Positions 8,276-17,072 of a stretch of 64,000 nt of DNA are shown piece by piece. The translations under genes were made by a program, and so were the position numbers. The first letter of the stretch is position 1. Each line of letters opens with the position of its first letter. The notes below the pieces were generated by a model. It ran no database searches, had not been told where the DNA came from, and saw only the letters and a list, made by a program, of their open reading frames with translations. This DNA comes from an uncultured Alphaproteobacteria bacterium. GTDB taxonomy: Bacteria; Pseudomonadota; Alphaproteobacteria; HIMB59; GCA-002718135. Location of the stretch: contig CACNNQ010000001.1 in assembly GCA_902621855.1 (NCBI GenBank), forward strand, positions 372,001-436,000, read 5' to 3'.

Positions 8276-9433
8276 ATGTCCTCTTATATAAAAATTATAA
8301 AGTTATATCTATTTTTAATTCTATTTTGTTTTCTAAATTTATTTTCAACATCTTCTATTAGTCATGAAATCAAGCCATCTATTGCAGATTTTACTTATGA
8401 TGAAAGTTATTTGAATTTTAAATTAAGATTAAACGCTGAATTGATATTATCTAATATTGATGCATCTACTGTTTCTAATACAGACTCTTCATCATTAAGA
8501 AAAAATTATGATAAATTAAGAATTTTAACTAAAAATGAACTTGAACAAATGTTTCAAAATTCTTGGAAAAAAATAAGTTCTAATATTAATATTAAAATTA
8601 ATAATGAAACAAAGAAAATTACTTTAATTAAAATTGAAGTTGAAGAAGTAAAAAATATTGAAATCAGTAGAGATACACATGTTTACTTTAGAGTTTCATT
8701 AGATGAAAATTCTGAACAATTTACATTTAGGTGGGTTAAAAAATACGGCCCAATTATTTTAAGAGAGAATAATAATAACAAATTAGAAGATGAATTAGTT
8801 ACAGAATATTTGCAATCAGGAATTGAATCAAGTCAATTTTCATTTAAGGAAAATAATTTTAGTAAAAAATTTAATAGCTTCGCAAAATTTTTTGCACTTG
8901 GAATTCAACATATAATTCCAAAAGGATTAGATCATATTTTGTTCATATTTGGACTGTTTTTATTTTCATCATCTTTAAAAAAATTAATTTCTCAAATAAC
9001 TATCTTTACTATTGCTCATTCCATTACTCTCATATTTGTTTCTTTATCTTTAATGAGAATTAATCCTCAAATTGTTGAACCTATCATTGCACTTTCTATA
9101 GTTTATATTGGATTAGAAAATATTTTTAAAAAATACTTAAAAGAATATTTAAGATATGTTGTAATCTTATTTTTTGGATTACTTCATGGTTTAGGATTTG
9201 CATTAGTTTTGAGTGATATAGGTTATAAAAGTAGTGATTTATTTATAAATCTCATCTCGTTTAATCTTGGTATTGAAGTTGCTCAAATATCTATTGTATT
9301 GGTTCTATATCTATTAGTTGCTATAAACTTTGGAAAAAATAAAAATTATAGAATTTTTTTTCAAGTTCCATCTTCTATATTAATTTCTAGTATTGGGTTA
9401 TATTGGTTTTTTGATAGAATTAATTTTATTTAA
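8276..9433 (+). CDS. HupE/UreJ-type membrane protein with periplasmic N-terminal domain
   Basis: After a hydrophobic N-terminus and SISHEIKPS come about 160 beta-rich, probably periplasmic residues (30-195). A membrane domain of about six or seven segments follows. It has the HupE/UreJ family histidines in GIQHIIPKGLDHILFIFGLF, FTIAHSITLIF and GLLHGLGFALVL. Family members are proposed Ni2+ or Co2+ permeases, but this longer subfamily has little experimental support. The start ATG (8276-8278) shares the bases CATG with the longer possible start of the divergent gene. No clear Shine-Dalgarno is visible, so a leaderless transcript or a different start is possible. Confidence 0.8.
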   Translation: MSSYIKIIKLYLFLILFCFLNLFSTSSISHEIKPSIADFTYDESYLNFKLRLNAELILSNIDASTVSNTDSSSLRKNYDKLRILTKNELEQMFQNSWKKISSNINIKINNETKKITLIKIEVEEVKNIEISRDTHVYFRVSLDENSEQFTFRWVKKYGPIILRENNNNKLEDELVTEYLQSGIESSQFSFKENNFSKKFNSFAKFFALGIQHIIPKGLDHILFIFGLFLFSSSLKKLISQITIFTIAHSITLIFVSLSLMRINPQIVEPIIALSIVYIGLENIFKKYLKEYLRYVVILFFGLLHGLGFALVLSDIGYKSSDLFINLISFNLGIEVAQISIVLVLYLLVAINFGKNKNYRIFFQVPSSILISSIGLYWFFDRINFI

Positions 9434-9669
9434 TCAAATTTACCAGGATTAAAATTATCAAACCACTAAAGAAAGAAGATTTAAGAACTTCTAATTTTAA
9501 TAAAATTTTAAGTACGCTATGGGGACAATGAATTTGTAATTTATACTTAGAAATGCTTTTTTTGATAATTCCTTAATTGTTAACAATATTATAAATATTA
9601 ATTAAATAATGTTGAGATTCCAGTCTATTTTCGTTATTACATCATTATAAGTACTATGAATAAACAACA
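9434..9669. other. Intergenic region, no gene supported
   Basis: The largest gene-free stretch in the window, about 236 bases between the HupE-like gene and tRNA-Ser. It is AT-rich and I find no convincing reading frame, hairpin terminator or RNA motif. The tRNA-Ser promoter should lie in its last 60 bases; TATAAG at 9646-9651 and TACTAT at 9652-9657 are possible -10 boxes, but neither has a clear -35 partner. Confidence 0.6.
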
Positions 9670-9761
9670 GGAGAGATGGGTGAGTGGCTTAAACCACAGG
9701 TTTGCTAAACCTGCGAAGGAAGTAATTCCTTCCGAGGGTTCGAATCCCTCTCTCTCCGCCA
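9670..9761 (+). tRNA. tRNA-Ser (anticodon GCU)
   Basis: Acceptor arm GGAGAGA (9670-9676) pairs with TCTCTCC (9751-9757), followed by discriminator G and an encoded CCA. The anticodon stem CAGGT/ACCTG encloses loop TTGCTAA with anticodon GCT at 9704-9706. The T arm is GAGGG-TTCGAAT-CCCTC. A long variable arm (GGAAG...CTTCC) marks it as a class II serine tRNA. It reads AGC/AGU codons. dapA begins 13 bases downstream. Confidence 0.98.
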
Positions 9762-9774
9762 TAAATAATTAATT

Positions 9775-10647
9775 ATGTTCTTTGGAAGTATACCAGCTGT
9801 AATAACACCATTTAAAAACAATAAAGTTGATTATGAATCATTAAATAATGTTGTAGAATATCTAATTAGTAATCAATCAAATGGATTAGTTCCTTGTGGT
9901 ACAACTGGAGAGTCGCCTACATTATCTCATGAAGAACATAAAAAAATAATTGAAGAAACCATAAGAATAAATGATAAAAGAGTGCCTGTAATCGCTGGCA
10001 CAGGATCTAATAACACAATAGAAGCAATTGAATTTACACAGCATGCCGAAAAAGTTGGTGCAGATGCTGTTTTAGTTGTAACTCCTTATTATAATAAACC
10101 AACGCAATCAGGTTTATATCAGCATTATAAGTCTATTGCTGATAATTCAAACATTCCTATTATAATATATAATATTCCAGGTAGATCCATTATTGATATG
10201 TCAATTAATACAATGATTAAATTATCAAAATTGAAAAATGTTATAGGGGTTAAGGATGCAACCAATGATTTATTTAGACCAGTTTTAACCAATAAATTAA
10301 TGAACTCTGAATTTTGTTATTTATCAGGTGAAGATGGTACTGCTTTAGCATATCTTGCTCAAGGAGGTCACGGTTGTATATCAGTTACAGCTAATATAGC
10401 GCCAAAACTATGTTCAGATATGCACTTACATTGGAGAAATGGAAATATTTCAAAAGCTCAAGAAATTAATTTAAAATTATCGACACTTCATAATGCACTG
10501 TTTTTAGAATCTAGTCCAGGACCTGTAAAATATGCTGCTTATCTAAAAGGTCTTTGCGAGGCTGAAACAAGATTGCCATTAGTTGAAATAAGTGAAGAAA
10601 CAAAAAAAGAAGTAAAAAAATGTTTATTTGAGAATGAATTACTATAA
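9775..10647 (+). CDS. dapA: 4-hydroxy-tetrahydrodipicolinate synthase
   Basis: Condenses pyruvate with aspartate semialdehyde, the branch point to lysine and diaminopimelate. The Schiff-base lysine is Lys160 in NVIGVKDATND. Tyr132 in IIIYNIPGRS and Thr43-Thr44 in PCGTTGESPTLS complete the catalytic set. The 290 residues match the family length and the barrel is complete. It abuts smpB without a gap (stop 10645-10647, next ATG 10648). It belongs to the same aspartate-family chemistry as hom at 41.4 kb. Confidence 0.97.
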   Translation: MFFGSIPAVITPFKNNKVDYESLNNVVEYLISNQSNGLVPCGTTGESPTLSHEEHKKIIEETIRINDKRVPVIAGTGSNNTIEAIEFTQHAEKVGADAVLVVTPYYNKPTQSGLYQHYKSIADNSNIPIIIYNIPGRSIIDMSINTMIKLSKLKNVIGVKDATNDLFRPVLTNKLMNSEFCYLSGEDGTALAYLAQGGHGCISVTANIAPKLCSDMHLHWRNGNISKAQEINLKLSTLHNALFLESSPGPVKYAAYLKGLCEAETRLPLVEISEETKKEVKKCLFENELL

Positions 10648-11094
10648 ATGAAAGTTATTGCCGCAAATTCGCGAGCTAATTTTGATTTCCATTTTACAGA
10701 TAAATTTGATGCCGGTATAGTCTTATCAGGTTCTGAGGTTAAATCATTAAGGATAAACACTGGATCGTTGAGAGGTTCATATATTATAGAAAAAAATAAA
10801 GAACTATGGCTTTCAAATTGTTTTATAAAAAAATATAATAATACTAATGAAAAAAACTACTTACCAAATAGAGATCGAAAACTACTTCTTAAAAAAAAAC
10901 AAATTGATAAAATTTTAAGTTCCTTAAAAAAAGACGGAATATCTTTAATTCCTATAAACATATATTTTTCTAATAAAGGATTGGCCAAATTATTATTTGG
11001 CCTCGGTAAAGGAAAGAAAAAATACGATAAAAGACAGTCAATAAAGGAAAAAGACTGGAATATGAAAAAAACTAGGATGCTTAAAAATAATTAA
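10648..11094 (+). CDS. smpB: SsrA-binding protein SmpB
   Basis: Binds tmRNA and delivers it to stalled ribosomes for trans-translation. The 148 residues carry the family motifs: [29 protein letters not shown], the RDRKLLLKK segment, and the basic tail [15 protein letters not shown] that folds as a helix on the ribosome. dapA-smpB is a common neighbour pair in Alphaproteobacteria, and rpoZ-rsh follow here. The tmRNA gene itself is not in this window. Confidence 0.97.
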   Translation: MKVIAANSRANFDFHFTDKFDAGIVLSGSEVKSLRINTGSLRGSYIIEKNKELWLSNCFIKKYNNTNEKNYLPNRDRKLLLKKKQIDKILSSLKKDGISLIPINIYFSNKGLAKLLFGLGKGKKKYDKRQSIKEKDWNMKKTRMLKNN

Positions 11095-11132
11095 TTTGTT
11101 TACTTTTGAAATTTCATATTTATAAGCCCTAT

Positions 11133-11582
11133 ATGGCGAGAATAACAGTAGAAGATTGTATAGATAAATTTCCAAGTAGATTTGAATTAGTGTTGGTTGC
11201 AGCCAATAGAGCACGTAAACTATATGCAGGTGAAACATCAAATATTGAAAAAGATAACGACAAAAATACTGTAATTGCTCTAAGAGAAATTGCTGAAGAA
11301 ACCTTATCAATTGAACAATTAAAAAATGATTTGATAGAGGAATATCAAACAGTTACTTTTAATGATGAAGAAGAAATTGAAGATTTAAGTGATAAAGATA
11401 TTGAAAGTAATGAAAGTGAAAAAAATCCAATAGAAAATTTATCAAATGATGATGCTACAATTGAAGATAATATCTCATCAAATAAAGAAAGTCTCATTCA
11501 AGATGAAGCAAACGCTAATAATTCTCCTGAACTAACTGATGATAATTCTCAAAAAAAATTAGACAATTCAGAAAATATATAA
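11133..11582 (+). CDS. rpoZ: RNA polymerase omega subunit with long acidic tail
   Basis: Assembly subunit of RNA polymerase. The omega core [20 protein letters not shown] ... AANRARKL and [14 protein letters not shown] occupies about 60-65 residues. I chose the ATG at 11133, which gives the universal MARITVEDC start; a TTG nine codons upstream would add a non-conserved leader. After the core, about 85 residues of mostly Asp, Glu, Asn and Ser form a low-complexity acidic tail, longer than in E. coli omega. It lies just upstream of rsh, the usual rpoZ-spoT pairing. Confidence 0.93.
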   Translation: MARITVEDCIDKFPSRFELVLVAANRARKLYAGETSNIEKDNDKNTVIALREIAEETLSIEQLKNDLIEEYQTVTFNDEEEIEDLSDKDIESNESEKNPIENLSNDDATIEDNISSNKESLIQDEANANNSPELTDDNSQKKLDNSENI

Positions 11583-11598
11583 TTTTATTTCCTAGATT

Positions 11599-13722
11599 AT
11601 GGATTTAGATATTTATAAGGAACTCGATAAATTAATCGATTATCTAAAATCTGGTGAAAGAAAAAAAGTAATAAACGCTTTAAAACTCAGCGAGCATGTT
11701 CATAGTAACCAATTAAGAAAATCAGGAGATCCATTTATAATTCATCCTCTTGAAGTAGCTAAAATATTAACTTCCATAAAACTAGATGGAGATTCAATTG
11801 CTGCGGGTTTGTTGCATGATACATTAGAAGACACCAACTTAAATATTATCGAAATAGAAGATAAATTTGGAAAGCAAATTTCCGATTTAGTTGAAGGTTT
11901 AACTAAAATAAATAAATATTCTTTAAAAAATAATAATCAAAAATTTGGTGAAAATTATAAAAAACTTATTTTAGCTACTACTAAAGATTTAAGAGTAATA
12001 TTAGTAAAGTTAGCTGATAGGCTACATAATATGAGAACTATAAAATTTATTTATGATAATAATAAAAAAACTTCTATAGCTCTTGAGACAATTGAGGTTT
12101 TTGCTCCTCTTGCTCAAAGACTTGGAATGAAAGAATGGCAAGACGAGTTAGAAGATCTTGCATTTCAAGTAATAAATCCTGATGCAAGAAAATCTATTAT
12201 CGACAGATTGGAATACCTAAAATCCAAAGATGAAAATATTATCGATGAAATAAGATATGAATTAAAAAAAATTTTTTTAAGAGAAGATATTTTTTGTAAA
12301 GTAGAAGGAAGAATTAAATCACCATTTTCAATATGGAACAAAATTAAAAACAAAAATATTTCCTTTGAACAACTTTCTGATATTATGGCATTTAGAATTA
12401 TTACTAACTCAACAAGAGAATGCTATAGATGCTTAGGGGTTATCCATAAGCTATTTCCTTACATACAAGGTAGATTTAAGGATTTTATATCCACTCCAAA
12501 ATCCAATGGATATAGGGCATTACATACATCAGTTCTCGGTCCAAGAAATAAAAAAATTGAAATTCAATTTAGATCTAATGTTATGGATCAAATCGCAGAT
12601 TTTGGAGTTGCAGCTCATTGGAAATATAAGGATCCAAAAAAAATTAAAGAAAAAGATGCTAAAGAATATATTTGGATACATGATTTAATTGATTCGATGA
12701 ATGCATCGAATTCACAAGATGAATTAATTGAAAATTCAAAACTTAAAGTTTTTCAAAATGATATATATGTTTTTACTCCAAAAGGTGATGTCATAGAATT
12801 ACCAAAAAATGCAACCCCTGTAGATTTTGCCTATGCTATACATAGTCAAATTGGTGACAAATGTGTAGCAGCAAAAATAAATGGTAAGTTACAACCACTA
12901 AAAACTATACTAAAAAATGGGGATCAAATAGAAATTATTACCTCAGAAACTTCTCAGCCTTCTCCACTATGGCAACGATTTGCTGTTTCTACTAAAGTGA
13001 AATTAGAGTTAAGAAGATTTTTAAGATCAAAAAAAAAGGATGAACATATTATTTTTGGAAGAGAGATACTTTATAATTTTTTTCAAAAAGAAAATTATGA
13101 GATTACCCCTTCAATAGAAGAAATTATAAAAAAAGAATTTAATCTTAAATCCATGGATAACTTATATGAAATGCTTGGATCTGGATCTATAACAGCTTTT
13201 ACAGTATTAAAAAAAGTTTATCCTGAGTATAGCTATTCCAAAAAAAAATTATATGATAATGGATCTAGTAATTCTGTGCAATTAAAAGGTTTAACAGCAG
13301 GAATGTCTTATCACCTCGCTGGATGTTGTTCTCCACTACTTGGTGATAATATAGTAGGAATAGTTACTGCTGGAATTGGAGTGGCTGTACATACAATAGA
13401 TTGTAAAACTCTAACTTCTTATCAAGACTCTCCTGATAGATGGTTGGATCTTTCTTGGGAATTTAATAAAAATATAAATACTAATTCAAATTCTAGGATT
13501 GTCGTTGTCTTGTATAACAAACCTGGAAGTTTAGGAAAAATAACAACAGTAATTGCAAAAAATAATGGTAATATATCTAATATTAATTTTTTAGTTAGAA
13601 AAATTGATTTTTTTGAAATTTTAATAGATATTGAAGTCAGAGATGCAAAGCACTTGCAAAATATAATTGCAGCTTTAAGAATGGAGTCTGTTGTTTCATC
13701 TTTAGAAAGGTTAAAGGGTTAA
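11599..13722 (+). CDS. rsh: Bifunctional (p)ppGpp synthetase/hydrolase (Rsh)
   Basis: Makes and degrades the alarmone (p)ppGpp. The 707 residues carry the full domain order. The HD hydrolase domain has His49 in IIHPLEVAKIL and His73-Asp74 in LLHDTLED. The synthetase domain includes DIMAFRIIT and SNGYRALHTSVLGP. A TGS domain begins VFTPKGDVIELPKNATPVDF, and a C-terminal ACT domain contains YNKPGSLGKI. Both catalytic halves look intact, so it is likely the single bifunctional Rsh that Alphaproteobacteria usually carry. It follows rpoZ by 16 bases and precedes acpS by 11. Confidence 0.96.
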   Translation: MDLDIYKELDKLIDYLKSGERKKVINALKLSEHVHSNQLRKSGDPFIIHPLEVAKILTSIKLDGDSIAAGLLHDTLEDTNLNIIEIEDKFGKQISDLVEGLTKINKYSLKNNNQKFGENYKKLILATTKDLRVILVKLADRLHNMRTIKFIYDNNKKTSIALETIEVFAPLAQRLGMKEWQDELEDLAFQVINPDARKSIIDRLEYLKSKDENIIDEIRYELKKIFLREDIFCKVEGRIKSPFSIWNKIKNKNISFEQLSDIMAFRIITNSTRECYRCLGVIHKLFPYIQGRFKDFISTPKSNGYRALHTSVLGPRNKKIEIQFRSNVMDQIADFGVAAHWKYKDPKKIKEKDAKEYIWIHDLIDSMNASNSQDELIENSKLKVFQNDIYVFTPKGDVIELPKNATPVDFAYAIHSQIGDKCVAAKINGKLQPLKTILKNGDQIEIITSETSQPSPLWQRFAVSTKVKLELRRFLRSKKKDEHIIFGREILYNFFQKENYEITPSIEEIIKKEFNLKSMDNLYEMLGSGSITAFTVLKKVYPEYSYSKKKLYDNGSSNSVQLKGLTAGMSYHLAGCCSPLLGDNIVGIVTAGIGVAVHTIDCKTLTSYQDSPDRWLDLSWEFNKNINTNSNSRIVVVLYNKPGSLGKITTVIAKNNGNISNINFLVRKIDFFEILIDIEVRDAKHLQNIIAALRMESVVSSLERLKG

Positions 13723-13733
13723 AAGGTTAAAGA

Positions 13734-14111
13734 ATGATCATAGGTTTAGGTTTAGATATAATTGATATAAGACGAATCAAAAAAACTTTTGAAAAATATG
13801 GTGATAGATTTAAAAAAAAGTGTTTTCATAAAAATGAAATTTTAAAATCAGATACAAGATTTAATTCTATTGAATCCTATGCCAAAAGATATGCTGCAAA
13901 AGAAGCTTGCGCTAAAGCTCTAGGTACCGGTTTAGCAAAAGGAGTTTTTTGGAAAGATATTGAGGTTAGAAATAATAACTTAGGTAAACCTTATATTATT
14001 CTTCACAATAGGGCTAAAAATATTTTAAAAAATAAAAATAATTACAGTATAGAATTATCTCTTTCTGATGAAAAAGACTTTGCTTTAGCAAATGTTATAA
14101 TATTTGAATGA
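13734..14111 (+). CDS. acpS: Holo-[acyl-carrier-protein] synthase
   Basis: Transfers 4'-phosphopantetheine from CoA to acyl carrier protein. The 125 residues match family length. The Mg-binding Asp8 is in IIGLGLDIIDI, and the second motif is YAKRYAAKEACAKALGTG with its metal-binding Glu. The gene overlaps lepB by four bases (ATGA). It opens the conserved acpS-lepB-rnc-era-recO block; pdxJ, which often precedes acpS, is not present here. Confidence 0.96.
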   Translation: MIIGLGLDIIDIRRIKKTFEKYGDRFKKKCFHKNEILKSDTRFNSIESYAKRYAAKEACAKALGTGLAKGVFWKDIEVRNNNLGKPYIILHNRAKNILKNKNNYSIELSLSDEKDFALANVIIFE

Positions 14112-14857
14112 AGACAAAAAATAAATTTTTAAATAATATATTATCTGTTTTTATAGCTGTGATCGCAGCAATATTAATTAGATCTTTCTTATTTGAACCA
14201 TTTAATATTCCATCTGGATCTATGAAACCAAATTTATTAGTTGGTGATTTTATTTTTGTATCAAAGTATTCTTATGGTTATTCCAGACATTCCTTTCCTT
14301 TTTCATTAGGTGATCCTGCAGGAAAATTGATATCAGGAAAATTTTTAGAAAGATTGCCTAAAAGAGGTGATGTAGTTGTTTTTAAAACACCTGAAAATAA
14401 TAGAACTGATTATATTAAAAGAATAATTGGTTTACCCGGAGATAAAATAAAAATAATAAATGGAGAAATTCAAATTAATGAAAAAAGAATTCTTAAACAA
14501 AAGATTGATGAATTTATTGATACAGATAACAGTGAATTGCACATTAATGATGGAAGAAGAAGGCAATATCTAGAATACTTCTATGATCAAGAGATTAAAG
14601 TTCTGGATTTAATTGATGGAACTTTTGCAGATAATACTAATGAATTTAGAGTTCCAGAAAACAAATATTTTGTAATGGGGGACAATAGAGATAACTCCCA
14701 AGATAGTAGATTCCAGTCCGTAGGTTATATTCCAGCAGACAATATTATTGGTAAAGCTGAATTTATTTTTTTCTCACTTGAGAACGCTAGATTTTTAGAA
14801 ATTTGGAAATGGCCAACATCAATTAGATACAATAGATTATTTAAAAAAATTAAATGA
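14108..14857 (+). CDS. lepB: Signal peptidase I
   Basis: Inner-membrane protease that cleaves Sec signal peptides. One N-terminal membrane segment (about 10-28) is followed by catalytic Ser38 in NIPSGSMKPNLLVGD and catalytic Lys104 in DYIKRIIGLPGD. The conserved MGDNRDNSQDSR box lies near the C-terminus. At 249 residues it has a typical alphaproteobacterial length. It overlaps acpS and rnc by four bases each, so translation of the three is probably coupled. Confidence 0.97.
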   Translation: MKTKNKFLNNILSVFIAVIAAILIRSFLFEPFNIPSGSMKPNLLVGDFIFVSKYSYGYSRHSFPFSLGDPAGKLISGKFLERLPKRGDVVVFKTPENNRTDYIKRIIGLPGDKIKIINGEIQINEKRILKQKIDEFIDTDNSELHINDGRRRQYLEYFYDQEIKVLDLIDGTFADNTNEFRVPENKYFVMGDNRDNSQDSRFQSVGYIPADNIIGKAEFIFFSLENARFLEIWKWPTSIRYNRLFKKIK

Positions 14858-15558
14858 TTTTAAAAAGAAAATTAAATTTATTTGAAAAAAATATTAAATA
14901 TAAATTTAAAGACTTAAATTTTTTAAAACAATCATTAACACATCCAAGTTTTTACATTGACTCAAAATCTTTAGAAAAAAAATTTAATCAATTTGAAAGA
15001 TTAGAATTTTTAGGTGATAGAGTTCTAGGTTTAGTCGTAGCTTCATTATTGTTTAATAAAAATATAAATCTAAAAGAAGGCGATTTATCTAAAAAATATT
15101 CATATTTAGTACAAAAGGATTTTTTATATAAAATTTCCCAACAATTATCTATCCAAAAATATCTTCTTTACGATTTTAATAAAAAAAATAAAAAAATGCT
15201 TATTTCAATTTTATCAGATGCGGTAGAGTCTTTAATAGGTGCCATATTTATTGATGGAGGTTACAGAGCTGCTTTTAATTTTATCAATATACATTGGAAA
15301 GCCTATTTAGATATTGAGATTTCAAATATACTAGATCCAAAAACAGCACTTCAAGAGCTTTCTCAGCAAATATCTAAAAAATTACCAGATTATAAACTTG
15401 TGAATAAAAAAGGACCATCACATTCTCCAGTATTTACAATAAATCTTAAAGTTCTAAATTTAAATAAAATTGTTGCAGATGGCACTTCTATAAGAGAAGC
15501 AGAACGTAAAGCAGCTAATGAAGCCTTAAAAATAATTAATGCAAAAAAAACTACTTAA
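14854..15558 (+). CDS. rnc: Ribonuclease III
   Basis: Double-strand RNA endonuclease that processes rRNA precursors and regulatory duplexes. The signature FERLEFLGDRVLGLVVASLL and the second catalytic motif SDAVESLIGAIFIDGG are intact, with their acidic metal ligands. A C-terminal dsRNA-binding domain follows (DPKTALQELSQ to EAERKAANEALK). It is 234 residues long, and its last 20 bases overlap the start of era. Confidence 0.97.
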   Translation: MILKRKLNLFEKNIKYKFKDLNFLKQSLTHPSFYIDSKSLEKKFNQFERLEFLGDRVLGLVVASLLFNKNINLKEGDLSKKYSYLVQKDFLYKISQQLSIQKYLLYDFNKKNKKMLISILSDAVESLIGAIFIDGGYRAAFNFINIHWKAYLDIEISNILDPKTALQELSQQISKKLPDYKLVNKKGPSHSPVFTINLKVLNLNKIVADGTSIREAERKAANEALKIINAKKTT

Positions 15559-16387
15559 AATTTGCATTGTTGGCAAAACAAATGCTGGAAAATCAACTTT
15601 ATTGAATTCTTTAGTTGGAGAAACTGTATCTATCTCAAATAAAAAAATTAATACCACTGAAGATTTAATAATTGGTTTAGTCAATTTAAAGAATAATCAA
15701 CTTATTTTTTATGATACTCCAGGTATTAATAACTTGAAAAAGAATACAAATTTCAAAATTAACTTCAAAAGAAATTTATGGCAGGGACTTAATGAATCAG
15801 ACTTAATTATTTATTTGATTGACATAAAAAACTATTACAAAGATGAAATAAAAAATCATATTTTAAAATTAAATGAAACAAAAAAAGATATAATAATAAT
15901 TTTTAACAAAAATGATTTAATTGATAAAAAAACTATTTTACCAAAAATTAAAGAATTAGATTGTGAATTAAAAGTAGATTCATATTTTTCTATTTCAGCA
16001 AAAAAAAAATTGGGAATTGATAATTTAAAAACTTATTTAATTAAAAAGACTTATTTTTCTGAGTGGATATTTAATAATAATGAAATTACAAATAAAGATG
16101 ATATTTTTATATCTAACGAGTGTACAAGAAGCATGATGCTTTCTCTATTGAATAAAGAAGTTCCTTATAATATTGAAATAATTAATAAGACTTTTAAATA
16201 TTTAAGGAACAGTGAACTTAAAATAAAACAAGAAATAAAAATAAGTAATAATAGATATAAAAAAATAATTCTTGGTAAAAAGGGTGAAAAAATAAAAGAA
16301 ATTAGAACTAAAAGTCAAAAATTTATATCTAAAATTTTAAAGACTAAAGTACATTTATACATCAATTTAGTTTTAGATGCAGATTAA
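15539..16387 (+). CDS. era: GTPase Era
   Basis: Ribosome-assembly GTPase that binds the 3' end of 16S rRNA. The P loop is GKTNAGKST at residues 12-20; the usual Pro-Asn-Val is changed to Thr-Asn-Ala, but the Lys and Ser/Thr are kept. DTPGI (G3) and NKND (G4) follow. The KH RNA-binding domain at the C-terminus shows KKIILGKKGEKIKEIR. The 282 residues are close to the family length. It overlaps rnc by 20 bases and recO by 11 in the classic rnc-era-recO order. Confidence 0.94.
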   Translation: MQKKLLKICIVGKTNAGKSTLLNSLVGETVSISNKKINTTEDLIIGLVNLKNNQLIFYDTPGINNLKKNTNFKINFKRNLWQGLNESDLIIYLIDIKNYYKDEIKNHILKLNETKKDIIIIFNKNDLIDKKTILPKIKELDCELKVDSYFSISAKKKLGIDNLKTYLIKKTYFSEWIFNNNEITNKDDIFISNECTRSMMLSLLNKEVPYNIEIINKTFKYLRNSELKIKQEIKISNNRYKKIILGKKGEKIKEIRTKSQKFISKILKTKVHLYINLVLDAD

Positions 16388-17072
16388 GCATAGAGGTTTA
16401 TTAGTCTATTCTAAGATCTATAAAGAGAATGACTTATTTATAAAATTTTTATCTCATAGAGATGAGCTATTTTCAGGTATAGTTTATGGTGGAACTGCTA
16501 AAAAAAATAAAAATGTTTATCAAGTCGGTTATTTTTTAGATTTTGAAATTTTTTATAAACCAAATAAACCTCTATCTTTAAAAGGTGAAATATCAAAACC
16601 ATACGTCTCAAACATCGTAAACGATAAATATAAACTAAATTGTCTTCTTTGTATTACAGCACTAGTAAATCTCTCAATATTAGAGGGTCAAAAAATAAAT
16701 AATATATTTAATATTGTTGACACTTTTCTAATCAAAATGTTTAATGAAAAAAAATGGTTTATAGATTTTTGTATTTTTTTATATCAGTTGTTAAAAATTA
16801 TCGGATATGAAATAAATATTTATGATAGCAAAAAATATAAGTATTTTGACTTAGAAGAATTAAATTTTGATAGTAATATTAGGAACAACTCTATTGAGTT
16901 TCCATATAAATTTTTTGAAAAAAAAACAAAAATAGAAAAAAAAACAGTTAATCAAATACTTAATATTTTTGAGACTGTATTTATTAAAAATCATTTATCC
17001 AATCTTAATCTACAATTGCCAAATCAGTATCATTTATTTAAAAAATTAATTATTGAAACAATTAAAGAATAA
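16377..17072 (+). CDS. recO: DNA repair protein RecO
   Basis: Recombination mediator that helps RecR load RecA at gaps. The N-terminal OB-fold reads HRGLLVYSKIYKENDLFIKF, then FSGIVYGGTAKKNK and a YFLDFEIFYK strand. The helical C-terminal domain is diverged. At 231 residues it fits the family. Identity rests on the N-terminal fold plus the position right after era. It shares one base with the parC start. Confidence 0.9.
   Translation: MQIKHRGLLVYSKIYKENDLFIKFLSHRDELFSGIVYGGTAKKNKNVYQVGYFLDFEIFYKPNKPLSLKGEISKPYVSNIVNDKYKLNCLLCITALVNLSILEGQKINNIFNIVDTFLIKMFNEKKWFIDFCIFLYQLLKIIGYEINIYDSKKYKYFDLEELNFDSNIRNNSIEFPYKFFEKKTKIEKKTVNQILNIFETVFIKNHLSNLNLQLPNQYHLFKKLIIETIKE

Noticed and set aside
9670-9761. 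tRNA genes as integration sites of a mobile island
   Set aside because: Flanks of all three tRNAs carry housekeeping genes. I see no integrase gene or duplicated tRNA 3' end nearby. The integrase-like part is in pyrB, not next to a tRNA.
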